The position numbers were made by a program, and so were the translations under genes. Below are positions 53,387-62,594 of a stretch of 64,000 bases of DNA, in pieces (within the stretch, counting starts at the first letter, position 1; each line of letters starts with the position of its first letter). The stretch covers positions 1,302,001 to 1,366,000 of the forward strand of contig NZ_CP011807.3 in the NCBI RefSeq assembly GCF_001029105.3, given 5' to 3'. This stretch comes from Pandoraea faecigallinarum (GTDB lineage: Bacteria > Pseudomonadota > Gammaproteobacteria > Burkholderiales > Burkholderiaceae). A model generated the notes under the pieces. That model was not told where the DNA came from. It did not search any database and was given only the letters and a program-made list of their open reading frames with translations.

Positions 53387-56300
53387 TCAGCCCGTATTGC
53401 GCAAGCCCGCGGCAATGCCGTTGATGGACAGATGGATGCCGCGGCGCGCACGCTCGTCCGACTCACCGGCGCGATGCCGGCGCAGCAACTCGACTTGCAA
53501 GTGGTTGAGCGGGTCGAGGTACGGGAAGCGGTTCTTGATGGACCGGGCGAGCAGCGGATTGTCCGCCAAACGCTCTTCGTGACCGGTGATCATCGCGAGC
53601 GCCTGCGACGTGCTTTGCCACTCGGCGACGATGCGATCGAACACGCGCTTGCGCAACTTTTCGTCCGGCACCAGTTCGGCGTAACGCGACGCCACCGCCA
53701 GATCCGTCTTGGCAAGCACCATGTCCATGTTCGAGAGCAGGTTCGCGAAGAACGGCCAGCGCTTGACCATCTGACGCAGCGTATCGAGTCGCTTGTCGCG
53801 ATCGGCCTCATCCGCCTTGTTCGCCTTCTTTGCGTTGCTGCCATCGCCTTTGAGATAAGCGCTCACCGCACTGCCGAAGCCATACCAGCCGGTCAGCAGC
53901 AAACGGCACTGGCCCCACGAGAAGCCCCACGGAATGGCGCGCAGGTCTTCGATACGGCGATGCTTCGGATCGGAGAACTTGCGCGATGCCGGACGCGAGC
54001 CGATGTTGAGCTCCGCGATCTCCGCAATCGGCGTGGCCGAGAAGAAGTAGTCGGTGAAGCCGGGTGTCTCGTACACGAGGTCGCGATACGCGGCAAATGC
54101 CGTATCGGAGAGCGACTGCATGACGGCCTCGTAGGCGGCCAGACGCGGCGGTTGATTGCGGCTCGGCAGCAGCGTCGCTTCAAGCGTCGCAGCGACGATG
54201 GTCTCCAGATTGCGGCGTCCGATTTCCGGGTTGGCAAACTTGCTCGCGATGATTTCGCCTTGCTCCGTGAGACGGATCTGGCCGTTCACCGTGCCCGGCG
54301 GCTGCGACAGAATCGCTTGATAGGTCGGGCCGCCGCCGCGTCCGACGGTGCCGCCCCGGCCGTGGAACAGGCGCAGGCGAATGCCCTTTTCCTCGAACAG
54401 GCGCACCAGCGCGAGTTCGGCCTTGTAAAGCTCCCAGTTGGACGTGAGGAAGCCGCCGTCCTTGTTGCTGTCGGAGTAGCCGAGCATGACCTCCTGCTCG
54501 CCGCCCTGCGCGGTCACGACGCCGGACATGCCCGGAATGTCGAAGAACTCGCGCATGATGACCGGCGCGTTGCGCAAGTCGGCAATCGTCTCGAACAGCG
54601 GAATGACCATCGCGCCGACCTTCGGCTCGACAGCCTTGTTGCCCGCGCCGCTCTCATGTTCGAGGGCGCCCCGAAAGAGTCCGGTCTCCTTTTGCAGCAG
54701 CATCACTTCGACCAGATCGCTCACCGTTTCCGTGTGCGAAATGATGTAGTTGCGTACCGCCCGCGTGCCGAAGCGCGCGCGGATGTCGCGCGCCGCCGCG
54801 AATACGGCGAGTTCATCGCGCGTACGCTGCGAGTAATCGAGGTACGGCGAGAAGAGCGGTCGCGCCTCGCGCAGTTCGCGCAGCAGCAACGCGAGCTTCT
54901 CATGCTCGTCGAGCTTCGCGTAATTCGCTTCGACGCCGGCCTTGGCGAACAACTCCGCGATGACCGCTTCGTGAACGTCCGAGCTTTGACGCAGGTCGAT
55001 GCTCGCGAGGTGAAAGCCGAACACTTCGGCTGCCCGCACGAGCGGTCCCAGGCGCTGCGAAACCAGCGCGCCGCCGTGGTGCGCCATGAGCGACGCAACG
55101 ACCGTATTCAGGTCGGAAATGAACTCGCTGACATCCAGATACGGCGTGGCATCGCCCACGGCGCCGCGATGTGGCACATGGCCGACCCATTCGCGCGCGG
55201 TCGCCGCCAGTCGCGCGTACACGCCGATGAGTGCGCGTCGATAGGGTTCGTCGGTACGGTGCGGGGAGTCGTCGGGCGAGCGCCGCGCGAGCGTGAGCAA
55301 CGCGTCGCTGGCCCCGGCGAGCAGTTGCGAGACCGATAGTTCCGCGCCCAGCAAGTGCACTTGTTCGAGGTAGTGCGCGAAGATTTCCGTCGCCTGGCGC
55401 GTAATTGCCAGTTGCAGCGTCTGCGCAGTCACGTTCGGGTTGCCGTCGCGATCGCCGCCGATCCAGCTGCCCATTTGCAGGAAGCGCCCGAGGCCTTCGG
55501 AGCGTACGCTGGGTACGGCGTCGTGCAGTTCGGCGGCGACGTCGTCGTACAGCGCGGGAATTTCGGAAAGGAACGTGCTGCGGTAGTACGACAGCGCGTT
55601 CTCGATTTCGTCTGCCACCGTCAGGCGCGAACTGCGCAGCATGCGCGTTTGCCATAGCGTGGTGACGTAGGCGCGCATCGATTCGGTGTTGCGTGACGAT
55701 TCGCGCTCGGTGAGGGCGTCGTCGCGATGTTCCAGCAGGCGCGCGATTTCGCGCTCGGCGTCGAGAATGCTCTTGCGCTGGACTTCGGTCGGGTGCGCGG
55801 TGAGCACCGGCACGATGAGAGCGCTGGCGAAGAAGGCTTGCAGCGTGGCGGGATCGTCGCGGCCGGCATCCTTCAGGCTTTGCAGGGCGGCGCTCAGGCT
55901 GCCGGGCTGGGGGCGGCTGCCCGCGAGCGCGTGCACGCGGCGGCGGCGGTTGTGATGACGATCCTCGGCGATGTTCGCCAGATGCGAGAAGTAGCTGAAC
56001 GCCCGCACGACCTGGATGGCGTGCTCGTTGGTCAGGCCGTTGAGCAGTTTGTCCAGTGCCCTCGCGGCGCTGCGGTCGCCTTCGCGGTGAAAGCGCACGG
56101 CGTTCTGGCGAATCGTCTCGACCAGATCGAAGGCGTCGCTGCCTTGTTGCTCGCGCAGCACGTCTCCGAGCAGACGGCCGAGGAAGCGGATGTCCTCGCG
56201 CAGCGGGGCGTCCTTGTCTTCACGCGAGCGGCGGGGCCGGGACTGGAGCGCCGCAACGGCCGATGCGGACTTGTCCGCCCCGTTGGGCGTCGCCCCGGGC

Positions 56301-56443
56301 CGCGACTGACGGGCAGTACGCGACGGGATGGACGGTGTGGATGGGGGGGCTGTCACCGCGGCTGCTGCTTTCGCGGGTGACGTCTTGCCGACCGACTTGG
56401 CCAGACCCTCTTTCGGGGCTTTTGCCTTTGCGCTGCTCTTCAT
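53387..56443 (-). CDS. ppc: Phosphoenolpyruvate carboxylase
   Basis: Ppc makes oxaloacetate from PEP and bicarbonate, refilling the TCA cycle. The 1018-residue enzyme has a 75-residue Lys/Ala/Pro-rich N-terminal extension not found in E. coli Ppc (883), then [20 protein letters not shown]. The catalytic His lies in [16 protein letters not shown], the second signature is [20 protein letters not shown], and the mobile loop is [20 protein letters not shown]. The C-terminus ends [11 protein letters not shown] as in all homologues. GAGAGGAGCG precedes the ATG. It is divergent from hemC, 79 bases apart. Confidence 0.97.
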   Translation of the reverse strand: MKSSAKAKAPKEGLAKSVGKTSPAKAAAAVTAPPSTPSIPSRTARQSRPGATPNGADKSASAVAALQSRPRRSREDKDAPLREDIRFLGRLLGDVLREQQGSDAFDLVETIRQNAVRFHREGDRSAARALDKLLNGLTNEHAIQVVRAFSYFSHLANIAEDRHHNRRRRVHALAGSRPQPGSLSAALQSLKDAGRDDPATLQAFFASALIVPVLTAHPTEVQRKSILDAEREIARLLEHRDDALTERESSRNTESMRAYVTTLWQTRMLRSSRLTVADEIENALSYYRSTFLSEIPALYDDVAAELHDAVPSVRSEGLGRFLQMGSWIGGDRDGNPNVTAQTLQLAITRQATEIFAHYLEQVHLLGAELSVSQLLAGASDALLTLARRSPDDSPHRTDEPYRRALIGVYARLAATAREWVGHVPHRGAVGDATPYLDVSEFISDLNTVVASLMAHHGGALVSQRLGPLVRAAEVFGFHLASIDLRQSSDVHEAVIAELFAKAGVEANYAKLDEHEKLALLLRELREARPLFSPYLDYSQRTRDELAVFAAARDIRARFGTRAVRNYIISHTETVSDLVEVMLLQKETGLFRGALEHESGAGNKAVEPKVGAMVIPLFETIADLRNAPVIMREFFDIPGMSGVVTAQGGEQEVMLGYSDSNKDGGFLTSNWELYKAELALVRLFEEKGIRLRLFHGRGGTVGRGGGPTYQAILSQPPGTVNGQIRLTEQGEIIASKFANPEIGRRNLETIVAATLEATLLPSRNQPPRLAAYEAVMQSLSDTAFAAYRDLVYETPGFTDYFFSATPIAEIAELNIGSRPASRKFSDPKHRRIEDLRAIPWGFSWGQCRLLLTGWYGFGSAVSAYLKGDGSNAKKANKADEADRDKRLDTLRQMVKRWPFFANLLSNMDMVLAKTDLAVASRYAELVPDEKLRKRVFDRIVAEWQSTSQALAMITGHEERLADNPLLARSIKNRFPYLDPLNHLQVELLRRHRAGESDERARRGIHLSINGIAAGLRNTG

Positions 56444-56522
56444 GTCGCTCCTCTCGCGACCCGCCGTTCGGGCCGGTCAAGCGTGTTACCATTTTTTCTT
56501 TTGGTCTTCACGCGGTTGCTGA

Positions 56523-57488
56523 ATGAACTTCGCTTCTCCTGAAACCCTGGTGATCGCATCGCGCGAGAGCCGCCTTGCCATGTGGCAAGCCGAACACGTG
56601 CGTGACGCGCTGCACAAATTATATCCGCAGTGTCACGTGAGTATTCTCGGAATGACCACTCGTGGTGACCAGATTCTCGACCGGTCGCTCGCCAAGGTCG
56701 GCGGCAAGGGGTTGTTCGTCAAGGAACTCGAACTGGCGCTGGCCGACGGCCGTGCCGATCTCGCCGTCCATTCCCTGAAAGACGTGCCGATGCAGTTGCC
56801 CGACGGTTTCGCGCTGGCCGCCGTGATGGAGCGTGAAGACCCGTGCGACGCTTTCGTCAGCAACGACTACGACAGCCTGGATGCCTTGCCGGCCGGGGCG
56901 GTCGTCGGGACGTCGAGCCTGCGCCGCGAAGTCAGCCTGCGCGAGCGCTATCCGCATCTGAAAGTCGCCCCGTTGCGCGGCAATCTCGACACACGTCTGG
57001 GCAAGCTCGACCGGGGCGATTTCGCCGCCATCATTCTGGCTGCAGCGGGCCTCAAGCGCCTTGGGCTGGGCTCGCGCATCCGCGCCGTGATTCCGGCCGA
57101 TGCGAGCCTGCCGGCCGCCGGGCAGGGCGCCCTCGGCATCGAGGTGCGCGCCGGGCGTCCCGAAATCCTGCAATGGCTCGCACCGTTGCAGGATGCCAAC
57201 ACTACGCTGGCCGTTAGCGCCGAACGGGCGGTCTCGCGAGCCTTGGGCGGATCGTGTCAGGTGCCGCTGGGCGCCTACGCCGAATTTTCCGCGCAAGGCG
57301 ATCTGGCGCTGCGCGCTTTCATCGCGTCGACGGACGGTGCCACGGTACTCCGCGCACAGGGCGCCGCCCGGGTCGCGCCGGGCGATGTGGCCGGTGCCGA
57401 GGCGCTGGGCCGGCAGGTGGCGCAGGAACTGATCGATGCCGGCGGGCTGGCATTGGTGCCGCCGTCCGCGCCGAAGGACGCCGTTTGA
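56523..57488 (+). CDS. hemC: Hydroxymethylbilane synthase (porphobilinogen deaminase)
   Basis: HemC condenses four porphobilinogens into hydroxymethylbilane for heme and cobalamin. The 321-residue enzyme shows [60 protein letters not shown] and [20 protein letters not shown]. The dipyrromethane cofactor attaches to Cys245 in [17 protein letters not shown]. It is the first of four genes hemC-D-X-Y. hemD begins inside its stop codon. Confidence 0.97.
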   Translation: MNFASPETLVIASRESRLAMWQAEHVRDALHKLYPQCHVSILGMTTRGDQILDRSLAKVGGKGLFVKELELALADGRADLAVHSLKDVPMQLPDGFALAAVMEREDPCDAFVSNDYDSLDALPAGAVVGTSSLRREVSLRERYPHLKVAPLRGNLDTRLGKLDRGDFAAIILAAAGLKRLGLGSRIRAVIPADASLPAAGQGALGIEVRAGRPEILQWLAPLQDANTTLAVSAERAVSRALGGSCQVPLGAYAEFSAQGDLALRAFIASTDGATVLRAQGAARVAPGDVAGAEALGRQVAQELIDAGGLALVPPSAPKDAV

Positions 57489-58531
57489 CGCCGCGCGTGC
57501 CCACTTCACCGGATCCTGCGGACTCACCGGACTCATCGAACGCTCCGGCCGTCCCGGAGGCCCCGGCTGCCCCGGACGTTGCGGCGCGTGCGGTGGCCGC
57601 ACCGGTCGCGCCGTGCGCGATCCTCACGCGTCCGGAGGGGCAGGCCGACTCGCTCGCCCGTGCGCTGAACGCCGAGGGCATCGACGCCCTCGAATTCCCC
57701 TTGCTGGATATCGCACCGCAAGCCGATCCTGCGGCATTGGCGGCGCTCGACGGCGCCTTGCGTTCGCTCCCCGCGTATGCGCTGGCAATATTCGTCTCGC
57801 CCAACGCCGTGGCGCATGCTTTGGCGCGGCTGGTGCATCTGCATTCGCCGGACAATGCCGCGGCGGGAGACGATCCCGATGCCGAAGTCACCGGGGGCAG
57901 TGCTGGCGCACATTGGCCCGGTAGGCTGCCCGTTGCGGTGGTCGGCCCAGGAAGCGCCCAGGCGTTGGCGCACGCGGGGATCGCACCGCCGTCGCACCGT
58001 GTGATCGCGCCGCCGGGCGGGCCGCAGGCGCGCTTCGACTCCGAAGCGCTGCTGGCGCAACTCGATCTGCCCTCGCTTGCCGGCCGGCGTGTGCTGCTCG
58101 TGCGTGGCGACGGCGGGCGGGAGCTGCTGGCCGACACGCTACGCGCCAACGGCGCGCAACTCGACATCGTGAGTGCCTACACACGTCGCGCCCCGGTCCC
58201 GGACACGGCCGCCTGGGCGGCGCTCGAAGCCCGGCTTGCATTGCCGGAGCGCTGTGCATGGGTGCTGACGAGTTCCGAAGCGGTGCGCCATCTCGCCACG
58301 CTGCTCGCGGCACGCTACGGCACCCGCGAAGGCGTCCACACCCCGGGCACCCCGCAGGTGCTCGCACAAATCCTCGCGGCACCGTGCTTTACTTCGCATA
58401 CCCGCATCGCGGATGCCGCGCGTTGCGCGGGGTTTGATAGGATTACGCAGTGCGCGCCCGGTGACGAGAACTTGCTGGCCGCACTCAAAACATGGGCGGA
58501 TCCCATTCAAGTCAAGCATGACGACAGATAA
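57485..58531 (+). CDS. hemD: Uroporphyrinogen-III synthase
   Basis: HemD cyclises hydroxymethylbilane to uroporphyrinogen III. The 348-residue protein has two domains joined by a linker; [20 protein letters not shown] starts the first, and [48 protein letters not shown] and [12 protein letters not shown] are recognisable. Sequence conservation in this family is low, so context adds much of the certainty. About 40 N-terminal residues are Pro/Ala-rich. The start is a TTG at 57485 overlapping the hemC stop with AAGGA 7 bases before; GTG 57497 is the alternative. It overlaps hemX by 14 bases. Confidence 0.9.
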   Translation: MTPRVPTSPDPADSPDSSNAPAVPEAPAAPDVAARAVAAPVAPCAILTRPEGQADSLARALNAEGIDALEFPLLDIAPQADPAALAALDGALRSLPAYALAIFVSPNAVAHALARLVHLHSPDNAAAGDDPDAEVTGGSAGAHWPGRLPVAVVGPGSAQALAHAGIAPPSHRVIAPPGGPQARFDSEALLAQLDLPSLAGRRVLLVRGDGGRELLADTLRANGAQLDIVSAYTRRAPVPDTAAWAALEARLALPERCAWVLTSSEAVRHLATLLAARYGTREGVHTPGTPQVLAQILAAPCFTSHTRIADAARCAGFDRITQCAPGDENLLAALKTWADPIQVKHDDR

Positions 58532-59669
58532 TCGCGTTCCAGAGTCTTCCCAGAACCCGTCGGCGTCGACCGGCCCGACGGCGAATTCAACCGCGGCCGG
58601 TGGTGCGACGTACAGCACCGCAGGCAGCCCGCCCGCGTGGCAACCGCCCGAACCGCCGCAGAAGCGCCGCGGCTCGGGCGCGGCGCTGCCATGGCTGCTC
58701 TTCGTACTTGTGTCGGCGGGGGCCGGCATCGGCGGCTGGTCGCTCAACCAGAAGCTCGACCGCGTGCAGCAGGAAATGGCGCGCCGTCAGCAGGCGGGCG
58801 ACTCGCAGGTCATGCAGGCACAGGTCCGTACCGCGCAGGCGCTCGACAACCAACGCGACCTTCAGAACCGGCTCACGGCGCTCGAGGGCCGTGTGTCCGA
58901 CTCGCGCAGCCAGCAGGCCGCGCTCGAACAGCTCTATCAGGAACTCGCGCACAACCGCGACGAATGGGTGCTGGCCGAGACCGAACAGATCGTCACAAGC
59001 GCCAATCAACAGTTGCAATTGACGGGTAACGTTCGTGGCGCGCTGATCGCGCTCGAAGGGGCGGACGCCCGGCTCGCACGCACTGGCGCGCCGCAGCTCG
59101 CCGGTGTGCGCGACGCACTCAAAAAGGACATCGACCGTCTGAAGGCCGTGCCGGCCGCCGATTTGCCGCAACTCACGGGCAAGCTCGATCAGGCCATTGC
59201 CATGATCGACACGCTGCCGTTGCAGGCCGAAGAGCAACGCGCGGTGCCGAAGAGCGACGCGAGCGGGCCGAGCGGTGCGGGCGAAACCGGCTGGGCTGCC
59301 ACGTGGCACCGCCTGTCCGGGGAGATGCTCGGCAGCCTCAGGCAACTGGTGCAGGTGCGGCGTCTGGACGATCCGGACGTCATGCTCGTGGCGCCCGAGC
59401 AGGGGGCCTTCCTGCGCGCGAACCTGAAGTTGCGCCTGCTCAACGCGCGTCTCGCGCTGCTCGCGCGCAACGCGTCGGCGGTGCATAGCGACGTGCAGGT
59501 CGCCGAGGCGGCGCTCGACAAGTACTTCGATACCAGGTCGCGCCGTATCGCTGCCGTCAAAACGTTGCTCGATCAGGTCGATTCGGGCTCGCGCACCATC
59601 GAACTGCCGACCCTTGACGCCAGCCTGACCGCCATCGGTCGGGTCAAGGACGTCAAGGAAAAGCCGTAA
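58518..59669 (+). CDS. hemX: HemX family membrane protein
   Basis: A 383-residue protein anchored by one N-terminal helix (ALPWLLFVLVSAGAGIGGWS, about residues 55-75), with a Pro/Ser/Thr-rich cytosolic tail before it and a long helical coiled coil (QKLDRVQQEMARRQQAGDSQ onward). ALEQLYQELAHNRDEWVLAE and EQIVTSANQQLQLTGNVRGA are the family signature. HemX is often misannotated as uroporphyrinogen methyltransferase but lacks that domain. Its role in heme synthesis is unclear, possibly a scaffold. It overlaps hemD by 14 bases and precedes hemY by 10. Confidence 0.92.
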   Translation: MTTDNRVPESSQNPSASTGPTANSTAAGGATYSTAGSPPAWQPPEPPQKRRGSGAALPWLLFVLVSAGAGIGGWSLNQKLDRVQQEMARRQQAGDSQVMQAQVRTAQALDNQRDLQNRLTALEGRVSDSRSQQAALEQLYQELAHNRDEWVLAETEQIVTSANQQLQLTGNVRGALIALEGADARLARTGAPQLAGVRDALKKDIDRLKAVPAADLPQLTGKLDQAIAMIDTLPLQAEEQRAVPKSDASGPSGAGETGWAATWHRLSGEMLGSLRQLVQVRRLDDPDVMLVAPEQGAFLRANLKLRLLNARLALLARNASAVHSDVQVAEAALDKYFDTRSRRIAAVKTLLDQVDSGSRTIELPTLDASLTAIGRVKDVKEKP

Positions 59670-59679
59670 GGAGCCGGGC

Positions 59680-60852
59680 ATGCGAGGACTGATCTGGTTG
59701 ACGCTCCTGTTCGCGGTGGCGGCCGGCTTCGCCGTGCTGGCCACGTTCAATCACGGACAGGTGGTGATGCTGGTGCCGCCTTACCGGGTGGACGTGTCGC
59801 TGAACCTCTTCGTGCTGGCGCTGCTGGCCTTGTTCGTTGCGCTGTACGTCATCATTCGCGTGCTGCGCAACATCTACAAGATGCCGGAGCGCGTGGCAGC
59901 CTACCGCAACCGCCAACGCAGCCGCCGCGCAAACATCGCGCTGCGCGACGCGGTGGCGAACCTCTTCGCGGGACGTTACACGCGCGCCGAGAAGGCCGCG
60001 CGCGAAGCCGCCGAGCAGGATGACAATCGTGGTGTTGCCGCGATCATCGGCGCGCGTGCGGCGCACCGGATGCGCGAGTTTGCGCGCCGCGACGCCTGGC
60101 TGGCCGAGGCGCAGGGAGCCAATCTCGAAGAAGCTCGCCTGTTGCAGACGGCGGAGCTGCGTGTCGATACGCGCGACGCGGAAGGCGCGCTTGAAGCGCT
60201 GACCGAAATGCGGGCGCAGGGCGCACGTCGCATGCAGGCGCAACTGGTCGCACTGCGCGCCCATCAGCATCTCAAGCACTGGCCCGAGGTGCTGAACCTG
60301 CTCAAGATGCTGGAAAAGCGTGAGGCGCTGCATCCGGCGCTGGCGGCAAAGCTCAAGCAGACGGCCAGCGAAGGCATTTTGCGCGATCATCGTCACGATG
60401 CCGATGCGTTGCTCAAGTGCTGGCAAGAATTGCCTGCGGATGCCCGCACGTCGGCACGCATCGCCGATGTCGCGGCCGAATTGCTGATCTCGCTCGACCG
60501 CCCGCGCGAAGCGCGCGATATCGTCGAGGCCGCGCTGGCCGAGCATTGGGATGCGCGTTTGCTGCGTCGCTATGCCGACTGCGCGGGCGGCGATGCGTTG
60601 CCGCTCATCCAGAAGGCGGAAGCGTGGCAACAGCGTCATCCGAACGATCCCGATCTGCTCTATGCGCTGGGCAAGCTATGTCAGCACCAGCGTCTGTGGG
60701 GCAAGGCGCAGACGTTCCTCGAAGGGGCGTTGCGGCACACCGACGACCGCCATCTGCAACAGCGCCTGCATCTGGCGCTGGCGCAACTCTTCGAGGGGCT
60801 TGGGCAGATGGATCAGGCCAACCGTCACTACCGGGCCTGCGCAACGGCATAA
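59680..60852 (+). CDS. hemY: HemY family tetratricopeptide membrane protein
   Basis: A 390-residue inner-membrane protein with two N-terminal helices (LIWLTLLFAVAAGFAVLATF and LFVLALLALFVALYVIIRVL), then the family motif MPERVAAYRNRQRSRRA and a tetratricopeptide-like helical body. It has no relation to the Gram-positive HemY oxidase. The function is unknown but it is almost always behind hemX. TAAGGAG precedes the ATG. It ends the hem operon. A weak hairpin (CACCCGC / GCGGGTG, 60881-60899) without T-run follows. Confidence 0.93.
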   Translation: MRGLIWLTLLFAVAAGFAVLATFNHGQVVMLVPPYRVDVSLNLFVLALLALFVALYVIIRVLRNIYKMPERVAAYRNRQRSRRANIALRDAVANLFAGRYTRAEKAAREAAEQDDNRGVAAIIGARAAHRMREFARRDAWLAEAQGANLEEARLLQTAELRVDTRDAEGALEALTEMRAQGARRMQAQLVALRAHQHLKHWPEVLNLLKMLEKREALHPALAAKLKQTASEGILRDHRHDADALLKCWQELPADARTSARIADVAAELLISLDRPREARDIVEAALAEHWDARLLRRYADCAGGDALPLIQKAEAWQQRHPNDPDLLYALGKLCQHQRLWGKAQTFLEGALRHTDDRHLQQRLHLALAQLFEGLGQMDQANRHYRACATA

Positions 60853-60929
60853 GCCACAGGCCCCGGCGTACGACCCACGGCACCCGCGCAAGGCGGGTGT
60901 CGTCGTGTGCGGGATGCAGATCGTGGCGC

Positions 60930-60954
60930 AAAGGTAGCCCAAAGGTAGCCCAAA
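60930..60954 (+). repeat. 11-bp tandem duplication after hemY
   Basis: AAAGGTAGCCC occurs twice in a row, followed by AAA, in the 136-base convergent spacer between hemY and the unknown gene. Confidence 0.75.
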
Positions 60955-60988
60955 TGGCGGCGCCGGCGCACGCCGTCACGCACACACG

Positions 60989-62455
60989 TCAATCGATCAT
61001 CGTCGCCTTGTACTCGTCGCAGACTTCGGCCAACGTGCCGTCCAGTTCGCCCGCGAGGTCGTCGAACCCGCAGCGACGGCAGGCCGAACGCAGATCGTCG
61101 ATCAACTGCGCACACTCGTCCGGGGCGAATGTCAGATAGTCGAAATCGCCACGCATCATGACGATTTCCGTGAGGTGGGCGACGAGAAGGCGCGCCTCCC
61201 GTTCGGGCATTCGATCGATGCATCCGGAAACGGTCTCGACGATCTCCTTCATGTCGTCGCCGTACAGCCGCCGCCCGGGGCTGGCAATCGCACGTGCAAT
61301 CGGCGCGAGATCGTTCACCGGCACTGCGCCGAGCAAAAGCGACGTCAGCTCGCGCCAGCCGCCATGCGGAGCGAACGCGCACGACGCTTCGACGACGGCG
61401 GTCGCGGCAGCCATCTGCTCGTCACTCGCCAGCAGACCGATGAAACGGGCGAGCGGCGCGAGGCGCCCGGCGGTGGTGCACACGGTCGAGCGGCACATGC
61501 TGTCGAGCAATGCACGCCATGCCGTGGCGCGTTGTTCGCCGGGCATGTCGGCGATGGCGTGAAGCCGGTGTCCGATCAGATGCTCGATGCTCGCATTCGT
61601 CGAGGCGCGCGCGAGCGCCCGCGCGGCGTCGCCCGACGTCTTGTCCGAAGTGAGCAGCATCGACCGGGCGGCAAGCGCCGTGCGGGACTCGAAGCGCAAC
61701 ACGAGCGCGACGACGCGCTCGAACGCCGTCGTCCAGTGCGCGTGCGATGGCTCGGCCTCAAGTCGCCGGAGCAGCCCTTCGAGTAGACGATGCGCCTCGG
61801 CATACGCGCCTTTCTCGAGCACGGCGTCGAGCGCGCGCGACTCCAGCGTGGCGAACCAGTCCGGCGCCTGTGCGCGCGGATCGCCCAGCGTCAGCAATGC
61901 GCTGCGCAGCACGTTGTCCGGGACCGACACTGCGGTGCGGTCCATCACGCCCGAGGTCGACGGCTTCGGTTCGAGCACCGGAATTTCGCGCAACGCGGAA
62001 AGACGTTTCCAGCGTGCGACGTTGGCGGCCTCGTCCTCACCTGCACGCGCCTCGCCGAACGCCGCCGCGAAGTCGCGCTTGCCCGCGGTATGGGGCGCCA
62101 CGCTCACCGAGGTGTCCGGCGGCACGGACAGCGTAAAAATGCCGGAGAAGTCCGCGCGCCACGCGCCTGGCGCAATGGCGGATGAGGGCGCCGCGGGCAT
62201 CGTTGGGACTGTTTCGTCGGCGGGCGCCGGCGGCGATCGCGGGACCAGTGTGGGAGGGCTGAGCGACGCTTGCGACGTTTGCCAGAAGTCGTTGAGGAAG
62301 GCTGTACGCGATTGTTGGGATTGCGGCGTCGATTGCGATGTCGATTGTGCCGTCAGTTGCGGCGCGAGTGTCTGCGTTGCCGCGGTGGGAGAAGGCGCGC
62401 AGGGCGGAGGGCTCCCCGATGAAGCCGTCGAAGGGTGACGCGAGGAAGGGAACAA
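60989..62455 (-). CDS. Unrecognised 488-residue helical protein, Ser/Pro/Gln-rich N-terminus
   Basis: I do not recognise this gene. The first 120 or so residues are rich in Ser, Pro, Gln, Thr and Ala (for example TAQSTSQSTPQSQQS), with no signal peptide or membrane helix. From about residue 130 the protein appears wholly helical, with short repeats of amphipathic helices (DWFATLESRALDAVLEKGAY, WTTAFERVVALVLRFESRTA, LAPIARAIASPGRRLYGDDM), like an alpha-solenoid. It ends in an acidic segment EVCDEYKATMID. The best start is TTG 62455, with AGGAG six bases before. That site lies inside a hairpin. An in-frame ATG at 62566 has no site. A flexible Ser/Pro-rich N-terminus is also seen in secreted effectors, but nothing proves secretion here. 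Confidence 0.7.
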   Translation of the reverse strand: MFPSSRHPSTASSGSPPPCAPSPTAATQTLAPQLTAQSTSQSTPQSQQSRTAFLNDFWQTSQASLSPPTLVPRSPPAPADETVPTMPAAPSSAIAPGAWRADFSGIFTLSVPPDTSVSVAPHTAGKRDFAAAFGEARAGEDEAANVARWKRLSALREIPVLEPKPSTSGVMDRTAVSVPDNVLRSALLTLGDPRAQAPDWFATLESRALDAVLEKGAYAEAHRLLEGLLRRLEAEPSHAHWTTAFERVVALVLRFESRTALAARSMLLTSDKTSGDAARALARASTNASIEHLIGHRLHAIADMPGEQRATAWRALLDSMCRSTVCTTAGRLAPLARFIGLLASDEQMAAATAVVEASCAFAPHGGWRELTSLLLGAVPVNDLAPIARAIASPGRRLYGDDMKEIVETVSGCIDRMPEREARLLVAHLTEIVMMRGDFDYLTFAPDECAQLIDDLRSACRRCGFDDLAGELDGTLAEVCDEYKATMID

Positions 62456-62456
62456 G

Positions 62457-62486
62457 GCGGACTCCTGAACGAGAAAAGGAGTCCGC
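62457..62486 (-). promoter_or_regulatory. Hairpin covering the ribosome site of the unknown gene
   Basis: On the minus strand GCGGACTCCT pairs perfectly with AGGAGTCCGC around a 10-base loop. The right arm contains AGGAG, the probable Shine-Dalgarno of the gene starting at 62455. The left arm would mask it. Alternatively it is a weak terminator of the upstream MFS gene, since CTTGTT follows. Confidence 0.55.
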
Positions 62487-62594
62487 ACTTTGCCGTGATC
62501 GTCAGCGGCGAACTTCGTCCGGCGGGCCGGCGCTTTGCAGACCGGGCGCATCGTTTGACGCCGCACCGGCGCACCGTACCGCCGCTACGACACC

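Noticed and set aside
58518..59669. Annotation of hemX as uroporphyrinogen-III methyltransferase
   Set aside because: The protein lacks the SAM-dependent tetrapyrrole methylase domain and consists of a membrane anchor with coiled coil, so only the HemX family name is justified.
60881..60899. Hairpin after hemY as an intrinsic terminator
   Set aside because: The 7-bp stem is not followed by a T-run, so I mention it only within the hemY entry.
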